Origin: Solirubrobacteraceae bacterium
GTDB taxonomy: Bacteria > Actinomycetota > Thermoleophilia > Solirubrobacterales > Solirubrobacteraceae
Assembly: GCA_016463765.1 (NCBI GenBank)
Contig: JAEMQS010000003.1
Span: 62,001-126,000, forward strand
Length of the DNA: 64,000 bases
Direction: 5' to 3'
Below the pieces are notes generated by a model. The model saw only the letters and a list, made by a program, of their open reading frames with translations, was not told the origin of the DNA and ran no database searches. Shown piece by piece: positions 27,347-36,080 of the stretch. The translations under genes and the position numbers were made by a program. Position 1 is the stretch's first letter; the number at the start of each line of letters is the position of its first letter.

Positions 27347-27371
27347 GTCCGGGGGGAAGGACGGCCGTCCT
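27347..27371 (+). promoter_or_regulatory. GTCCGGGGGGA motif and 14-bp palindrome
   Basis: GTCCGGGGGGA (27347-27357) is followed by the perfect palindrome AGGACGGCCGTCCT (27358-27371), just upstream of the small secreted peptide gene. The same GTCCGGGGGGA occurs at 27656-27666 before the next gene. Confidence 0.45.
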
Positions 27372-27393
27372 GTCTATCCGAAGGGAACTGTCC

Positions 27394-27591
27394 ATGTTCC
27401 AGTCGTGCACCCGTCACGTCATCGCCGGCCTGTCCGTGGCCGCGATGCTGTGCATCACCACGCCGACGTCGGCCGCACCGGCAAAGACGACGAAGGCCGC
27501 CTCGGCGGCGAAGACCGGCGGCGTGAGCGTGGGGACGCAGACGTCGCCCCGCACCGAGCTCGGCCGCCGCGGCCGCGGCGGCAGCCGCTAG
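27394..27591 (+). CDS. Small secreted peptide, hypothetical
   Basis: A 65-residue protein. Residues 1-29 look like a signal peptide (MFQSCTRHVIAGLSVAAMLC, ending TSAAPA). The short mature part is Lys/Thr/Ala-rich and ends in a basic RRGRGGSR tail. A ribosome site AAGGGA lies 8 bases before the ATG. No family is recognised. The gap to the next gene (118 bases) holds the second GTCCGGGGGGA motif, so the genes may be separately but similarly controlled. Confidence 0.5.
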   Translation: MFQSCTRHVIAGLSVAAMLCITTPTSAAPAKTTKAASAAKTGGVSVGTQTSPRTELGRRGRGGSR

Positions 27592-27655
27592 CCGCCACGA
27601 CGGCGGCGCGGTGGCGAGCGCGCGGCGTTCCCGCTAGTCTGCGCGGATCGGGGTT

Positions 27656-27666
27656 GTCCGGGGGGA
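27656..27666 (+). promoter_or_regulatory. Second GTCCGGGGGGA motif
   Basis: Identical 11-mer to that at 27347-27357, 43 bases before the beta-propeller gene; both copies follow a GCGGATCG sequence closely. Confidence 0.4.
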
Positions 27667-27709
27667 TGACCTGGATTCGTCAGGTCCCATTCTGGGGGGA
27701 AGCTGCTCC

Positions 27710-29416
27710 ATGCTGCATACGCTCGTCCGCCGCGCCGTGGTTGCCGTGCCGTTCGTCGCGCTGCTCGGCGCCGCCGGCACCGCGCACGCCGCACCGCTGA
27801 ACGTCACCGGCATCCTCGCGCTCACGCCGCAGGGAGACACGCCCGCACGGACGAGCTCCACTGTCTCGAGCGCCCCGTCCACGTCGGCCGACGGCATGAT
27901 CACCGCGTACGTCTCGAACGCCGGTGACCTTGCGGCAGACCACCCGGTCGGCACCTCGCAGGTCTACATCCGCGACCGCCGCCGCGGCATCACGCGCCTG
28001 ATCAGCCGCGCCACAGGCGTCTCGGGCGCCCCCGGCGCCGGCAGCTCCTCGGCGCCGTCCATCAGCGCCGACGGCCGCTACATCGCGTTCGTGACCGCAT
28101 CGAACAACATCGACACCGAGGACGGCGACGACAACCAGGACGTCTTCGTCCGCGACATCTCGACGAACGTCACGCGGCTCATCAGCCGCGGCACGGCCAA
28201 CGGCGCCGCGAACGGCACGTCGAACCAGCCGTCGATCAGCCCGGACGGCCGCTACGTCGCCTTCAGCAGCAACGCGAACAACCTCGCCACCGGCGACTCG
28301 GACGGCACGAAGGACGTCTACGTCCACGACCGGGTGACGCGCGACTCCAGGCTCGTGAGCATCGGCCTCGACGGCCTGCCCGCGCTCGGCGACTCGACCC
28401 GCCCCGACATCAGCATCACCGGCGGGGCCGTCGCGTACGAGTCGACAGCGTCGAACCTCGCGCCGGGCGACGCGCTGCTGCTCAGCGACGTCTTCGTCTT
28501 CGACGTCAAGAAGCTCACGACCCAGCTCGTCAGCCGCCAGACCGGTGTCGACGGCGGCGCGGGCCTGGGCGGCTCGTTCAACCCGTCGATCAGCGCCGAC
28601 GGCCGCTACGTCGCCTTCGAGTCCGACGCCGACCTCGCAGGGGGCGCCCTGCTCACCCGCGACATCTACGTCCGCGACCGCACCACGAACGAGACCGAGC
28701 TCGTCAGCCGCCAGAGCGGTCCCGCTGGACCGGCCGCGAACGGCACGTCCGACGAGCCGGACATCTCGCCCGATGGCGGCTTCGTCGCCTTCCGCTCCAT
28801 CGCGAACAACCTGAGCAGCCAGGACGCCGACCCGACTGGCGACGTCTTCGTCCGCGACCTCTCCGACGGCGCCCTGTCGCTGGTCAGCCGTGCGAAGGAC
28901 GGCCCGGCCGCCGACGGCTCGTCGTCCGAGCCGTCGATCACGGCAGCCGCCGGTGCGGTGGTGTTCGCCTCCCGCGCGACGAACCTCACGTCGCCCGCGC
29001 CGACCGGCGCGAGCAACATCTACAGCACCGCGCTGCGCGGCACGCTCACCGTCGTCGGCACCGAGCCGCCGAAGGTCAACGCCGGCCTGTCGCGTTTCGA
29101 CACCGACGTGAGCTGCAACATCATGTGCGTGGTCTGGGCGACGGGCAAGATCACCGTCACGGACGCGAACGGTGTGAGCTACAGCCGCAACGCCGCGGGC
29201 TACGGCGCGCAGGCGATCAGCGCGGGGACGACCCGGAACGTCGCCGTCTACCTGCTGCCGAACACCGTCACGTGGCTGAAGCGTGAGCTCGCGGCGGGCA
29301 AGACCGCGGCGGTCGAGATCAAGCTCGAGGGCTTCGGCATGCGCGGCGAGAAGGCCACGGGCTACTCCCGCGGCCCGGTCACGCTGCCGCCCCCGCCGGC
29401 GCCCCCGGCGACCTGA
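27710..29416 (+). CDS. Secreted WD40-like (PD40/TolB) beta-propeller protein
   Basis: A 568-residue secreted protein with signal peptide MLHTLVRRAVVAVPFVALLG cleaved near AHA at about 28. Repeats of the form SISADGRYIAFVTASNN, QDVFVRD and RLISRGT recur about seven times between residues 50 and 430, typical of PD40/TolB-like propeller blades. The C-terminal 120 residues form a separate beta domain with a Pro-rich tail. A purine-rich ribosome site (GGGGGGAAG) precedes the ATG by 9 bases. It is probably extracellular; its ligand is unknown. The Nudix gene follows after 5 bases. Confidence 0.82.
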   Translation: MLHTLVRRAVVAVPFVALLGAAGTAHAAPLNVTGILALTPQGDTPARTSSTVSSAPSTSADGMITAYVSNAGDLAADHPVGTSQVYIRDRRRGITRLISRATGVSGAPGAGSSSAPSISADGRYIAFVTASNNIDTEDGDDNQDVFVRDISTNVTRLISRGTANGAANGTSNQPSISPDGRYVAFSSNANNLATGDSDGTKDVYVHDRVTRDSRLVSIGLDGLPALGDSTRPDISITGGAVAYESTASNLAPGDALLLSDVFVFDVKKLTTQLVSRQTGVDGGAGLGGSFNPSISADGRYVAFESDADLAGGALLTRDIYVRDRTTNETELVSRQSGPAGPAANGTSDEPDISPDGGFVAFRSIANNLSSQDADPTGDVFVRDLSDGALSLVSRAKDGPAADGSSSEPSITAAAGAVVFASRATNLTSPAPTGASNIYSTALRGTLTVVGTEPPKVNAGLSRFDTDVSCNIMCVVWATGKITVTDANGVSYSRNAAGYGAQAISAGTTRNVAVYLLPNTVTWLKRELAAGKTAAVEIKLEGFGMRGEKATGYSRGPVTLPPPPAPPAT

Positions 29417-29421
29417 GCGAC

Positions 29422-29823
29422 GTGCAGGCCGCCGGCGAGCCGGAGATCCGCGCCGCCGGCGGAGTCGTCATCGATGAGAGCGGCCGGGTGCTCGTGGTGC
29501 ACCGGCCGCGCTACGACGACTGGTCGCTGCCGAAGGGCAAGCTCGACCCCGGCGAGAGCTGGGAGGACGCCGCGCTGCGCGAGGTCGAGGAGGAGACCGG
29601 CGTGCGCTGCGAGCTCGGCAGGCAGCTGCCGCCCGTGCGCTACGAGGTCAAGGGCCGCCTGAAGGAGGTCCGCTGGTGGGTCATGCGACCCGTCGGCCAG
29701 GCGCCGCCGGAAGAACGCGACGACGAGGTCGACGAGCTGCAGTGGCTGGCCCCCGCCACCGCCGCCGAGCGCATGACGTACGGGCCCGACGCGGACCTCA
29801 TCCGCGCCGCTACGGCCGCTTGA
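29422..29823 (+). CDS. Nudix hydrolase (MutT-like)
   Basis: A 133-residue Nudix protein. The full Nudix box is present: G-x5-E-x7-REV-x-EE-x-GV, starting at the G of PKGKLDPGE (about 39-61). The remainder has the alpha/beta/alpha fold expected, ending near a DEVDELQWL segment. It would hydrolyse a nucleoside diphosphate linked to another group; the substrate cannot be read from sequence. A GTG start 5 bases after the propeller gene is used. Its last 14 bases overlap the convergent FAD oxidase gene. Confidence 0.9.
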   Translation: MQAAGEPEIRAAGGVVIDESGRVLVVHRPRYDDWSLPKGKLDPGESWEDAALREVEEETGVRCELGRQLPPVRYEVKGRLKEVRWWVMRPVGQAPPEERDDEVDELQWLAPATAAERMTYGPDADLIRAATAA

Positions 29824-31168
29824 CGCCCGGGTTCAGCAGACCCTTCGGGTCCAGCGCCCGCTTCACCGCCTCGTGGGCCGCCACGGCCGCCGGCGCCCAC
29901 TGCTCGCGCAGCTGCCCCGCCTTGAGCCGGCCGATCCCGTGCTCGCCGCTCACCGTCCCGCCCAGGCGGCGCGCCAGCGCGAAGAGGTCCTGTGCCGCGG
30001 CATCGGCCCGCGCGCGCTGCGCGGGATCGGCAGCGTCGAGCAGGAACGTGGAGTGCAGGTTGCCGTCGCCCGCATGGCCCCAGCTGCAGGCGTCGAGCTC
30101 GTGGCGCGCCCCGATCGACCGGGTCTCCTCGATCGCCTCCGCCAGCCGGTCGGCGGGCACCGCGAGGTCCTCGGAGAGCTTGCCCCCGCGCTGCGCGATG
30201 ACGGCCAGGCCGATCCCGTCGCGCCAGCGCCACAGCGCCTCGCGTTCGGTGCGCGACGCGAACTCCGCGACCGCCAGGACGCCGTCGCCGCCCATCAGCG
30301 CCTCGCGCAGCGTGTCGTGGTCGCGCGCGACCTGCACGGCGTCGCCTTCGATGTCGGCGAGCAGGAGGACGCCTCCGAACGGGACGGACAGCGGCGCCCC
30401 GGCGGCCGCGGCCGCCACCGCGCCGTCGTCGAGGAACTCCAAGGCGGCCGGGACCATGCCGCACGTCAGCGCCCGCTCCATCGCAGCGCCGGCCGCGGTG
30501 GCGCTCTCACACGCCACCGCCAGGGACGACGACGCCTCCGGCGCGGGCACCAGCCGCAGCCACGCGCCCGTGATGACGCCGAGCGTCCCCTCGCTGCCGA
30601 CGAGCAGCGACACGAGGTCGTAGCCCGCGACGTCCTTGCGGACCGGTCCGCCCAGGCGCACGAGCTCGCCGGGCGCGAGCACCACGTCGAGTCCCAGCAC
30701 CCACGCGCCCGTCACGCCATGCTTGAGCGCGTGCGGCCCGCCCGCGTTCGTCGCGAGGTTCCCGCCGATCTGCGAGCTCTCCGCCGCCCCCGGGTCCACC
30801 GGGTAGTAGAGCCCCTCCTCGCGTGCCCGCCGCGCGACCGTCGCCGTCGTCACGCCCGCATCGACCTCGATGCGCCACCAGGGCGGGTCGATCTCCCGCA
30901 CGCGATGCAGCCGCTCCAGGCCCAGTACGATTCCGCCGTCAGGAACCGCGCCGCCGGCCCAGCCGGTCCCGCCGCCGCGCGGGGTGATCGACACGTCGTG
31001 GTCGTAGCACCAGGCGACGACGGCGGCGACCTCGTCCGGCGTCCCGGGGAGCACGACCGCGTCAGCGCGGCCTCGCAGGCCGGACCACTCCGTGGCGTCG
31101 GCGAGGTCCGCGGCGCCCGGCGCGCGCACGTTGGTCGCGCCGACGATGGCCTCAAGCTCAGGCTGCAC
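29810..31168 (-). CDS. FAD-binding oxidoreductase, GlcD/D-lactate dehydrogenase type
   Basis: A 452-residue flavoprotein of the VAO/GlcD family. The FAD-binding domain has PRGGGTGWAGGAVPDGGIVL at about 63-82 and ESSQIGGNLATNAGGPHALK further on. The C-terminal FAD-oxidase domain carries WGHAGDGNLH and the closing GTVSGEHGIGRLKAGQL, where His residues act in 2-hydroxyacid oxidation. It probably oxidises glycolate, D-lactate or a related 2-hydroxyacid. The GTG at 31168 is supported by TAGGCT 6 bases upstream. It shares 14 bases with the 3' end of the Nudix gene. Confidence 0.88.
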   Translation of the reverse strand: MQPELEAIVGATNVRAPGAADLADATEWSGLRGRADAVVLPGTPDEVAAVVAWCYDHDVSITPRGGGTGWAGGAVPDGGIVLGLERLHRVREIDPPWWRIEVDAGVTTATVARRAREEGLYYPVDPGAAESSQIGGNLATNAGGPHALKHGVTGAWVLGLDVVLAPGELVRLGGPVRKDVAGYDLVSLLVGSEGTLGVITGAWLRLVPAPEASSSLAVACESATAAGAAMERALTCGMVPAALEFLDDGAVAAAAAGAPLSVPFGGVLLLADIEGDAVQVARDHDTLREALMGGDGVLAVAEFASRTEREALWRWRDGIGLAVIAQRGGKLSEDLAVPADRLAEAIEETRSIGARHELDACSWGHAGDGNLHSTFLLDAADPAQRARADAAAQDLFALARRLGGTVSGEHGIGRLKAGQLREQWAPAAVAAHEAVKRALDPKGLLNPGVKRP

Positions 31169-31174
31169 GGCCTG

Positions 31175-31180
31175 AGCCTA
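31175..31180 (-). promoter_or_regulatory. -10-like hexamer TAGGCT
   Basis: It lies 6 bases before the GTG at 31168 on the minus strand, within the 16-base gap to the upstream oxidase gene. Confidence 0.45.
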
Positions 31181-31184
31181 CGCG

Positions 31185-32558
31185 TCACCTCCGGACGTCG
31201 TGGCTGGGCATGAGCACCCGACCGGGATCCACCGCATCGGCGATCTCCCAGAGCGTCCCGACCGCCGTCCGGCCGAACGCCTGCTCGGGGCGGACCGGCG
31301 CCTCGGCGAAGTTCAGATACGGGCGGCCGGTCGACCAGGCGGAGAGGGCGCCCATCACCGCGTCGAGCTCGGCGCTGATCCACTCCGCGCCGACCCCGCC
31401 GCCGGGAACGCCAATGGCGTAGGCGGCGAAGGCACCGGGAATCGCACCGAGCGCACCCGCCCCCTCAGTTGGCGTCGCGAGCGCACCCCCGAGCTGGCGC
31501 AGCTCGAGACCCACGAGCGCGGTGTCGGCACCGGCGCCAAGACGACTCGTGATCGCGTCGATCCCGCCGTCCGGAAGGTCGGCGAGCACCTGGCCCGCGC
31601 CGATGCCGGGTACCGGTCCCTCCGGATCGCCGTGCAGGTGCAGGAGTACCGACGGATCACCGGTCGCGACGGTGTCGAGCTCGGGCCCGAGCTCGCGCAG
31701 CGGGGCCAGGTGCGCCTCGGTCTCCTCTTCTCCCAGGAGGCTGGCGACCTCGACAAGCACCATCGCCCGCCCGCGGACGGGCGCCGGGACCTCGTCGAGC
31801 GGCGGGAACCGCAGGATGCGCCCGACCGTCGTGATGTCCCGCGGGAGCTGCGGGCAGAGATCGCGCCAGCGGCGCAGCACGGCGGGCGCGCGCTCGATCG
31901 GCCACATGAGCGCGCCCGCGGTCACCTCCTCGACCGCGAACAGGGCGAACTCGATCGCGGTCACGACCCCGAAGCTCCCACCGCCGCCGCGGAGCGCCCA
32001 GAAGAGGCGCGGCTCATCGGTCGCGGTCGTGCGGACGCGGCGCCCGTCGGGCAGCACGACCTCGATCGCGCTGACGTGCGAGCAGGCGAGCCCGTGCCGT
32101 CGAGCGAGCCACCCGAGCCCGCCGCCGAGCGTGTAGCCGACGACGCCGACATCCGGCGCGCTGCCGTGGAGCGCGACGAGGCCATGCGGCGCGGCGGCTT
32201 GCGCGACCTCGAGCCAGAGCGACCCCGCTTCGGCGCGAGCGGTGCGGCGCTGCGCGTCGATGGTCACCCCGCGCATCGCGGACGTCCGCAGCAGGAGTGC
32301 CCCGGCCAGATCGCCGCCGCGCGCGGCGGCGCCATGGCCGGTGCCCTGCACAGCGACGCGCAGCCCGGCGCCGGCGGCGAATCGCAGCGTCGCGGCGACG
32401 TCGCCCGCGTCGACGGGCTCGACGACGAGCTCCGGGTGCTGGTCGACCGACAGGTTCCAGGCGCGGCGTGCGTCGTCCCATCCGGAATCCCCGGGCCGGT
32501 GGACGGCGCCGCGGACGTGCATCAGGTCGTGAGTGGCAGGAGTGGCGGTGGTGGTCAT
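31185..32558 (-). CDS. FAD-binding oxidoreductase, PCMH/BBE type
   Basis: A 457-residue flavoprotein. The FAD-binding segment has VQGTGHGAAARGGDL with the His expected to carry FAD, then VGYTLGGGLGWLARRHGLAC; the Cys of bicovalent enzymes is replaced, so attachment is probably through His only. The BBE-like C-terminus is AVDPGRVLMPSHDV. It is divergent from a LysR gene. Compared with the oxidase at 6036-7373 it belongs to a different subfamily. The ATG at 32558 matches the start of the conserved region; the frame extends upstream into the promoter gap. Confidence 0.83.
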   Translation of the reverse strand: MTTTATPATHDLMHVRGAVHRPGDSGWDDARRAWNLSVDQHPELVVEPVDAGDVAATLRFAAGAGLRVAVQGTGHGAAARGGDLAGALLLRTSAMRGVTIDAQRRTARAEAGSLWLEVAQAAAPHGLVALHGSAPDVGVVGYTLGGGLGWLARRHGLACSHVSAIEVVLPDGRRVRTTATDEPRLFWALRGGGGSFGVVTAIEFALFAVEEVTAGALMWPIERAPAVLRRWRDLCPQLPRDITTVGRILRFPPLDEVPAPVRGRAMVLVEVASLLGEEETEAHLAPLRELGPELDTVATGDPSVLLHLHGDPEGPVPGIGAGQVLADLPDGGIDAITSRLGAGADTALVGLELRQLGGALATPTEGAGALGAIPGAFAAYAIGVPGGGVGAEWISAELDAVMGALSAWSTGRPYLNFAEAPVRPEQAFGRTAVGTLWEIADAVDPGRVLMPSHDVRR

Positions 32559-32616
32559 GCGATGGACTGTGCGGACCGCAGGCGCGCAAGAGAAACAGCG
32601 ATCCGATGCCACACTC

Positions 32617-32631
32617 ACCACGGATGGTGGT
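32617..32631. promoter_or_regulatory. Possible LysR operator
   Basis: ACCAC-N5-GTGGT inverted repeat in the 94-base gap between the divergent FAD oxidase and LysR genes, near the LysR -10. Confidence 0.35.
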
Positions 32632-32639
32632 CAATCGCC

Positions 32640-32645
32640 TACGCT
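32640..32645 (+). promoter_or_regulatory. -10-like hexamer TACGCT of the LysR gene
   Basis: It ends 7 bases before the ATG at 32653. Confidence 0.45.
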
Positions 32646-32652
32646 GCGCTGC

Positions 32653-33552
32653 ATGGACGTCGAGCTGCGGCACCTGCGGGCCTTCGTCGCCGTCGCGGAG
32701 GAGCTGAGCTTCACACGCGCGGCTGTGCGGCTGCACCTCGTCCAGCAGGCGCTCAGCGCGCAGATCGGCCAGCTCGAGGAGCGGCTCGGCGTGCAGGTCG
32801 TCGAGCGGACGACGCGGCGGGTCGCACTGACCGACGCCGGGCGGGAGCTCTACCCCAGGGCCGTGGCGATCCTCGCCGCGGTGGAGGAGGCCGAGCGCGC
32901 GACACGGGCCGCGGCCACCGAGCGGGTCGAAGTCGTGCTCGGGTTCGTCGCGCCCCTCGACGTCGGTGCGATGCAACCCGTCCTGCGCCGGCTCGCCGAG
33001 GACGAGCCGGGCATCGAGGTCACCGTCCGCTTCGCCGATCTGCTCGACCCGAGCGGCGGGCTGCGCCGCGGCGAGTCCGATGTCGCCAAGGTCTACGGGC
33101 CGTTCGACACCACGGGGCTCGAGCTCCTCCCGCTGTGGACGGAGCCGCGCGGCGTCGCGGTCGGCGCGACGCACCCATTCGCCGCACGCGACGCGATCAC
33201 GATCGACGAGCTCGTCGCCGAGCCGACGTTCGACTTTCCCACCTCGGACCCCCTCTGGCGCGAGTTCTGGACCGCGACCGCCCACCGGCGCGGCCGCCCG
33301 CCGCTCATCGCCGCGCAGTACCGCTCCCTCGACGCGCTGCTCGAAGCCGTCCGTGCCGGCCTCGGTGTCCATCTCATGACGCGACCGCTCGTGCGCTCGA
33401 CGTCCGGGATCACCTGGGTGCCCGTCGAGGGCCTCGAGCCGCTCGAGCACTTCCTCGCCTGGCGGGCCGGCGACGAGCGACCGGGCGTCGCCGCGCTCGC
33501 GGCGGCCGCCCGCGCCGTGGCCGATGATCTCGCCGGCGCGGCGCCCTCGTAG
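32653..33552 (+). CDS. LysR-family transcriptional regulator
   Basis: A 299-residue LysR protein. The N-terminal winged HTH ([20 protein letters not shown], then [20 protein letters not shown]) is followed by a linker helix and a periplasmic-binding-type effector domain from about residue 90. It is divergent from the BBE-type FAD oxidase with a 94-base shared region and very likely controls it. Nei follows on the same strand after 10 bases but has its own -10-like hexamer overlapping this gene's end. Confidence 0.9.
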   Translation: MDVELRHLRAFVAVAEELSFTRAAVRLHLVQQALSAQIGQLEERLGVQVVERTTRRVALTDAGRELYPRAVAILAAVEEAERATRAAATERVEVVLGFVAPLDVGAMQPVLRRLAEDEPGIEVTVRFADLLDPSGGLRRGESDVAKVYGPFDTTGLELLPLWTEPRGVAVGATHPFAARDAITIDELVAEPTFDFPTSDPLWREFWTATAHRRGRPPLIAAQYRSLDALLEAVRAGLGVHLMTRPLVRSTSGITWVPVEGLEPLEHFLAWRAGDERPGVAALAAAARAVADDLAGAAPS

Positions 33553-33555
33553 CCT
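33550..33555 (+). promoter_or_regulatory. -10-like hexamer TAGCCT of the Nei-type glycosylase gene
   Basis: It overlaps the lysR stop codon and ends 7 bases before the ATG at 33563. Confidence 0.45.
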
Positions 33556-33562
33556 GGAACCG

Positions 33563-34336
33563 ATGCCCGAGGGCGACACCATCCACTACGCCGCGAACCG
33601 CATCCGGCCGCTGCTGGAGGGTCTGGTGCCGGAGATCACGCTCGTGCACCGGCGCTTCACGGCCGACCGCTGGGCCGACCGGCTCGCGGGGCGCACGGTC
33701 ACGAGCGTCGACGCGCGCGGCAAGCACCTCTTCCTGCGCTTCGAGGGCGGATTCGTGCTGCACTCCCACCTGCGGATGACCGGCGCGTGGGGCACCTACA
33801 CGGATGGACGGAAGTGGCACCGTGGTCGCCACCGCGCCTGGCTGGCGCTGCGCACCGACCGCGGCGAGATCGTCCAGTTCGACGGCCCCGTCCTCGAGCT
33901 CATGACCGACGCGCGCGCCCGGGCGGACCGCCGCATCGCGGGTCTCGGCCCGGACATCATCAGCGACAGCTTCGATGAGGAGGTCGCGCTGCGGCGCATC
34001 CGCGGCGACGACCAGACCCGCACGTTCGGCGACGCCCTCTTAGACCAGCGCAGCGTCGCCGGCATCGGCAACATCTGGAAGTGCGAGAGCTGCTTCGACG
34101 CCCAGGTCGACCCGTGGCGGCGCACGGCGGAGGTCGGCGACGACGAGGTGCGCGCGGTCCTGCGCGCCGCGCGCCCACGGATGCGCAACTCCGCCGCGCA
34201 CGGGCACCGCGTCGAGCCCCACCACGTCTACGGGCGCGACGGCCGCCCCTGCACGCGCTGCGGCACCATCGTCCATCGCCGCGGGCAGGGCGACGACAAC
34301 CGGCCGACGTTCTGGTGCACGGGGTGCCAGACATGA
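33563..34336 (+). CDS. nei: Fpg/Nei-family DNA glycosylase (Nei2-like)
   Basis: A 257-residue bifunctional DNA glycosylase/AP lyase. The N-terminus MPEGDTIH gives the catalytic Pro2 and Glu3 after Met removal, and K54 lies in ARGKHLF. The H2TH region contains LLDQRSVAGIGNIWKCE. The C-terminal zinc finger is CxxC-x18-CxxC (C230, C233, C252, C255). MPEGDTIH places it with endonuclease VIII-like Nei rather than Fpg (MPELPEV). It removes oxidised pyrimidines. It overlaps the downstream GDPD-like gene by ATGA. Confidence 0.9.
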   Translation: MPEGDTIHYAANRIRPLLEGLVPEITLVHRRFTADRWADRLAGRTVTSVDARGKHLFLRFEGGFVLHSHLRMTGAWGTYTDGRKWHRGRHRAWLALRTDRGEIVQFDGPVLELMTDARARADRRIAGLGPDIISDSFDEEVALRRIRGDDQTRTFGDALLDQRSVAGIGNIWKCESCFDAQVDPWRRTAEVGDDEVRAVLRAARPRMRNSAAHGHRVEPHHVYGRDGRPCTRCGTIVHRRGQGDDNRPTFWCTGCQT

Positions 34337-35052
34337 GGCGCGTCGGCCACAAGGGCGCGGACCTCATCGCCCCCGGGAACACGTTCGCGTCCTTCCAGGC
34401 GGCGCTGGCGGCCGACGTCGACATGATCGAGTTCGACGTGCTGCCCGAGCACCTGGACGGCACCGGCGAGCTGTGGCTGGCCCACGACTACGAGGACGCG
34501 GCCTCACGCACCCCGCACACCCTGGAGGAGGGCCTCGCGCACTTCGCCGACGCGGCGTACGACGGCATCGAGCTCGACGTCGACATGAAGCTGCCCGGCT
34601 ACGAGCGGGAGGTCGTCGAGGCGCTGCGCCGCCACAGCCTCATCGACCGCACGCTCATCTCCACGATGGAGCTGGTGAGCATCGACCGCATCCGGGCGCT
34701 CGAACCGCGGGTGCGGGTCGGTCTGTCGGTCCCCAAGCTGCGCAAGGACCCGATGAAGCGCCCCCACACCGCCGTCCTCGCCTTCGCGGGCGCCGCGGTC
34801 ATCCGGCGGCTCGGGCCCATCCGCGCCGGCCGCCTCGTGCGCGAGGGCCGGATCGACGCGCTCATGGCCCACTGGCGCCTCGTCACCCCCGCGCTGGTCC
34901 GCGCCGTGCACGACGCGGGCGGTGAGCTCTACGTCTGGACGGTCGACGAGCAGCCGCGCATCGAGGCGCTGCGCGTCATGGGTGTGGCGGGCGTCATCAC
35001 GAACGACCCGCGGTTGTTCGGCGAGCGGCCGGCGGGCGCTACTGCTGGATGA
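34333..35052 (+). CDS. Glycerophosphodiester phosphodiesterase-like protein with altered motif
   Basis: A 239-residue GDPD TIM-barrel. The N-terminal motif reads GHKGADLIAPGNTFASFQAA where the family has HRG and PENT: Arg7 is Lys and the Glu of PENT is Gly15. The second catalytic His is kept (LAHDYEDA, H51) and the metal pair IEFDV (E33, D35) is present. It may still hydrolyse phosphodiesters or have changed specificity. The ATG overlaps the nei stop (ATGA). Its 3' end overlaps the convergent secreted-protein gene by 14 bases. Confidence 0.8.
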   Translation: MRRVGHKGADLIAPGNTFASFQAALAADVDMIEFDVLPEHLDGTGELWLAHDYEDAASRTPHTLEEGLAHFADAAYDGIELDVDMKLPGYEREVVEALRRHSLIDRTLISTMELVSIDRIRALEPRVRVGLSVPKLRKDPMKRPHTAVLAFAGAAVIRRLGPIRAGRLVREGRIDALMAHWRLVTPALVRAVHDAGGELYVWTVDEQPRIEALRVMGVAGVITNDPRLFGERPAGATAG

Positions 35053-35545
35053 GGCACTCGGCGGCGCTGAACCCCTTGGGGTCCGCGCCGGCGGAGGACG
35101 TGTGGCCGGCCGTGGTGCGCCGCACCGCGCGCTTGATGACCTTCTTGCCGCGCCGCCACTCGTAGCTGACCCGGCCGCGCAGCAGGATGTTCCCCGCCGC
35201 CGCCGAGAACTCGAACGACCGCCCGGACTGCCGCGCGACGAACCGGCCCGAGCCCACGGAGATCCAGCCGGAGTCGCCGCCCTTGCGCACCGTCTTCCAC
35301 TCCTCGTCGCGCGCGACGTAGTACTCGACGCGGAACCGCAGGTACATCTTGACCTTGCTGTCGCCGGTGCCGGGCATCGACGCGCGCAGGCCGATGGTGT
35401 CGGGGTTCTTCGCCGTGTCGCAGACGTTGACGGTCGCCCACAGCCGGTCCTTGGACTGGGCGTGCGCCGTGCTGCCGGGCAAGGCCAGGGCGGCGACGAG
35501 GAAGATGGGTGTGATGAGCGCGCGTGTCATGCGTAGTGCGGGCAT
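35039..35545 (-). CDS. Secreted hypothetical protein
   Basis: A 168-residue exported protein with signal peptide MPALRMTRALITPIFLVAAL ending near AHA at about 28. The mature domain is all-beta, with DRLWATVNVCDTAKNPDTIG and YLRFRVEYYVARDEEWKTVR, and two Cys that may pair. Similar small secreted proteins recur in this lineage but I cannot name the family. The start could also be Met6 at 35530. It is divergent from the ECF sigma factor gene with only 16 bases between, so a shared regulatory region is possible. Confidence 0.62.
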   Translation of the reverse strand: MPALRMTRALITPIFLVAALALPGSTAHAQSKDRLWATVNVCDTAKNPDTIGLRASMPGTGDSKVKMYLRFRVEYYVARDEEWKTVRKGGDSGWISVGSGRFVARQSGRSFEFSAAAGNILLRGRVSYEWRRGKKVIKRAVRRTTAGHTSSAGADPKGFSAAECLIQQ

Positions 35546-35561
35546 GGGCGAGACGGTGACG

Positions 35562-36080
35562 ATGGACCCTCCAACTATGCAACCACCCTCAGCGGGCTTC
35601 GATGCGCTGTACCGGTCGTGCGTGGGCGATCTCTTCGCGTACGTACGGACGATGCTGCGCGACGACAGTGTCGCTGAAGACGTGACGGCGCTCGCGTTCG
35701 AGCGGGCGTTCCGGCGGCGGGACCGCTACGACGCCGCCCGCGGAACCGAGCGCGCGTGGCTGTTCGGGATCGCGCGCAACGCGGCGCTGGACGAGCTGCG
35801 CAAGCGCGGCCGCACCACGCCGCTGGAGCACGACGTCGCCGGGGAGACCCCGATCGGCGACCCCGTCGCCCACGTCGAGCGCGCCGCCCGCCGGGCCGAG
35901 ATCCGTGCGGCGATGGAACGCCTGAGCGCCCGCGACCGGGAGCTGATCGCCCTGAAGTTCTTCGCGGGGCTGGACAACGCCGAGCTCGCCGAGGTGCTCG
36001 GCGTGAGTGAGAGCAACGCCGGAACGAAGCTGCACCGGGCCATGACGAAGCTGAGGAGCGCGTGCGATGTCACTGCGTAG
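35562..36080 (+). CDS. ECF-type RNA polymerase sigma factor
   Basis: A 172-residue sigma-70 of the extracytoplasmic-function type. Region 2 covers about residues 8-75 (FDALYRSCVGDLFAYVRTML, with EDVTALAFERAFRR and RAWLFGIARNAALDELRKR) and region 4 about 110-165 (RLSARDRELIALKFFAGLDN, then AEVLGVSESNAGTKLHRAM). The start is uncertain: ATGs at 35544, 35562 and 35577 are possible, the last preceded by GACCCT. It overlaps the downstream DUF4349 gene by 14 bases, the usual arrangement of sigma and anti-sigma or partner genes. Confidence 0.87.
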   Translation: MDPPTMQPPSAGFDALYRSCVGDLFAYVRTMLRDDSVAEDVTALAFERAFRRRDRYDAARGTERAWLFGIARNAALDELRKRGRTTPLEHDVAGETPIGDPVAHVERAARRAEIRAAMERLSARDRELIALKFFAGLDNAELAEVLGVSESNAGTKLHRAMTKLRSACDVTA

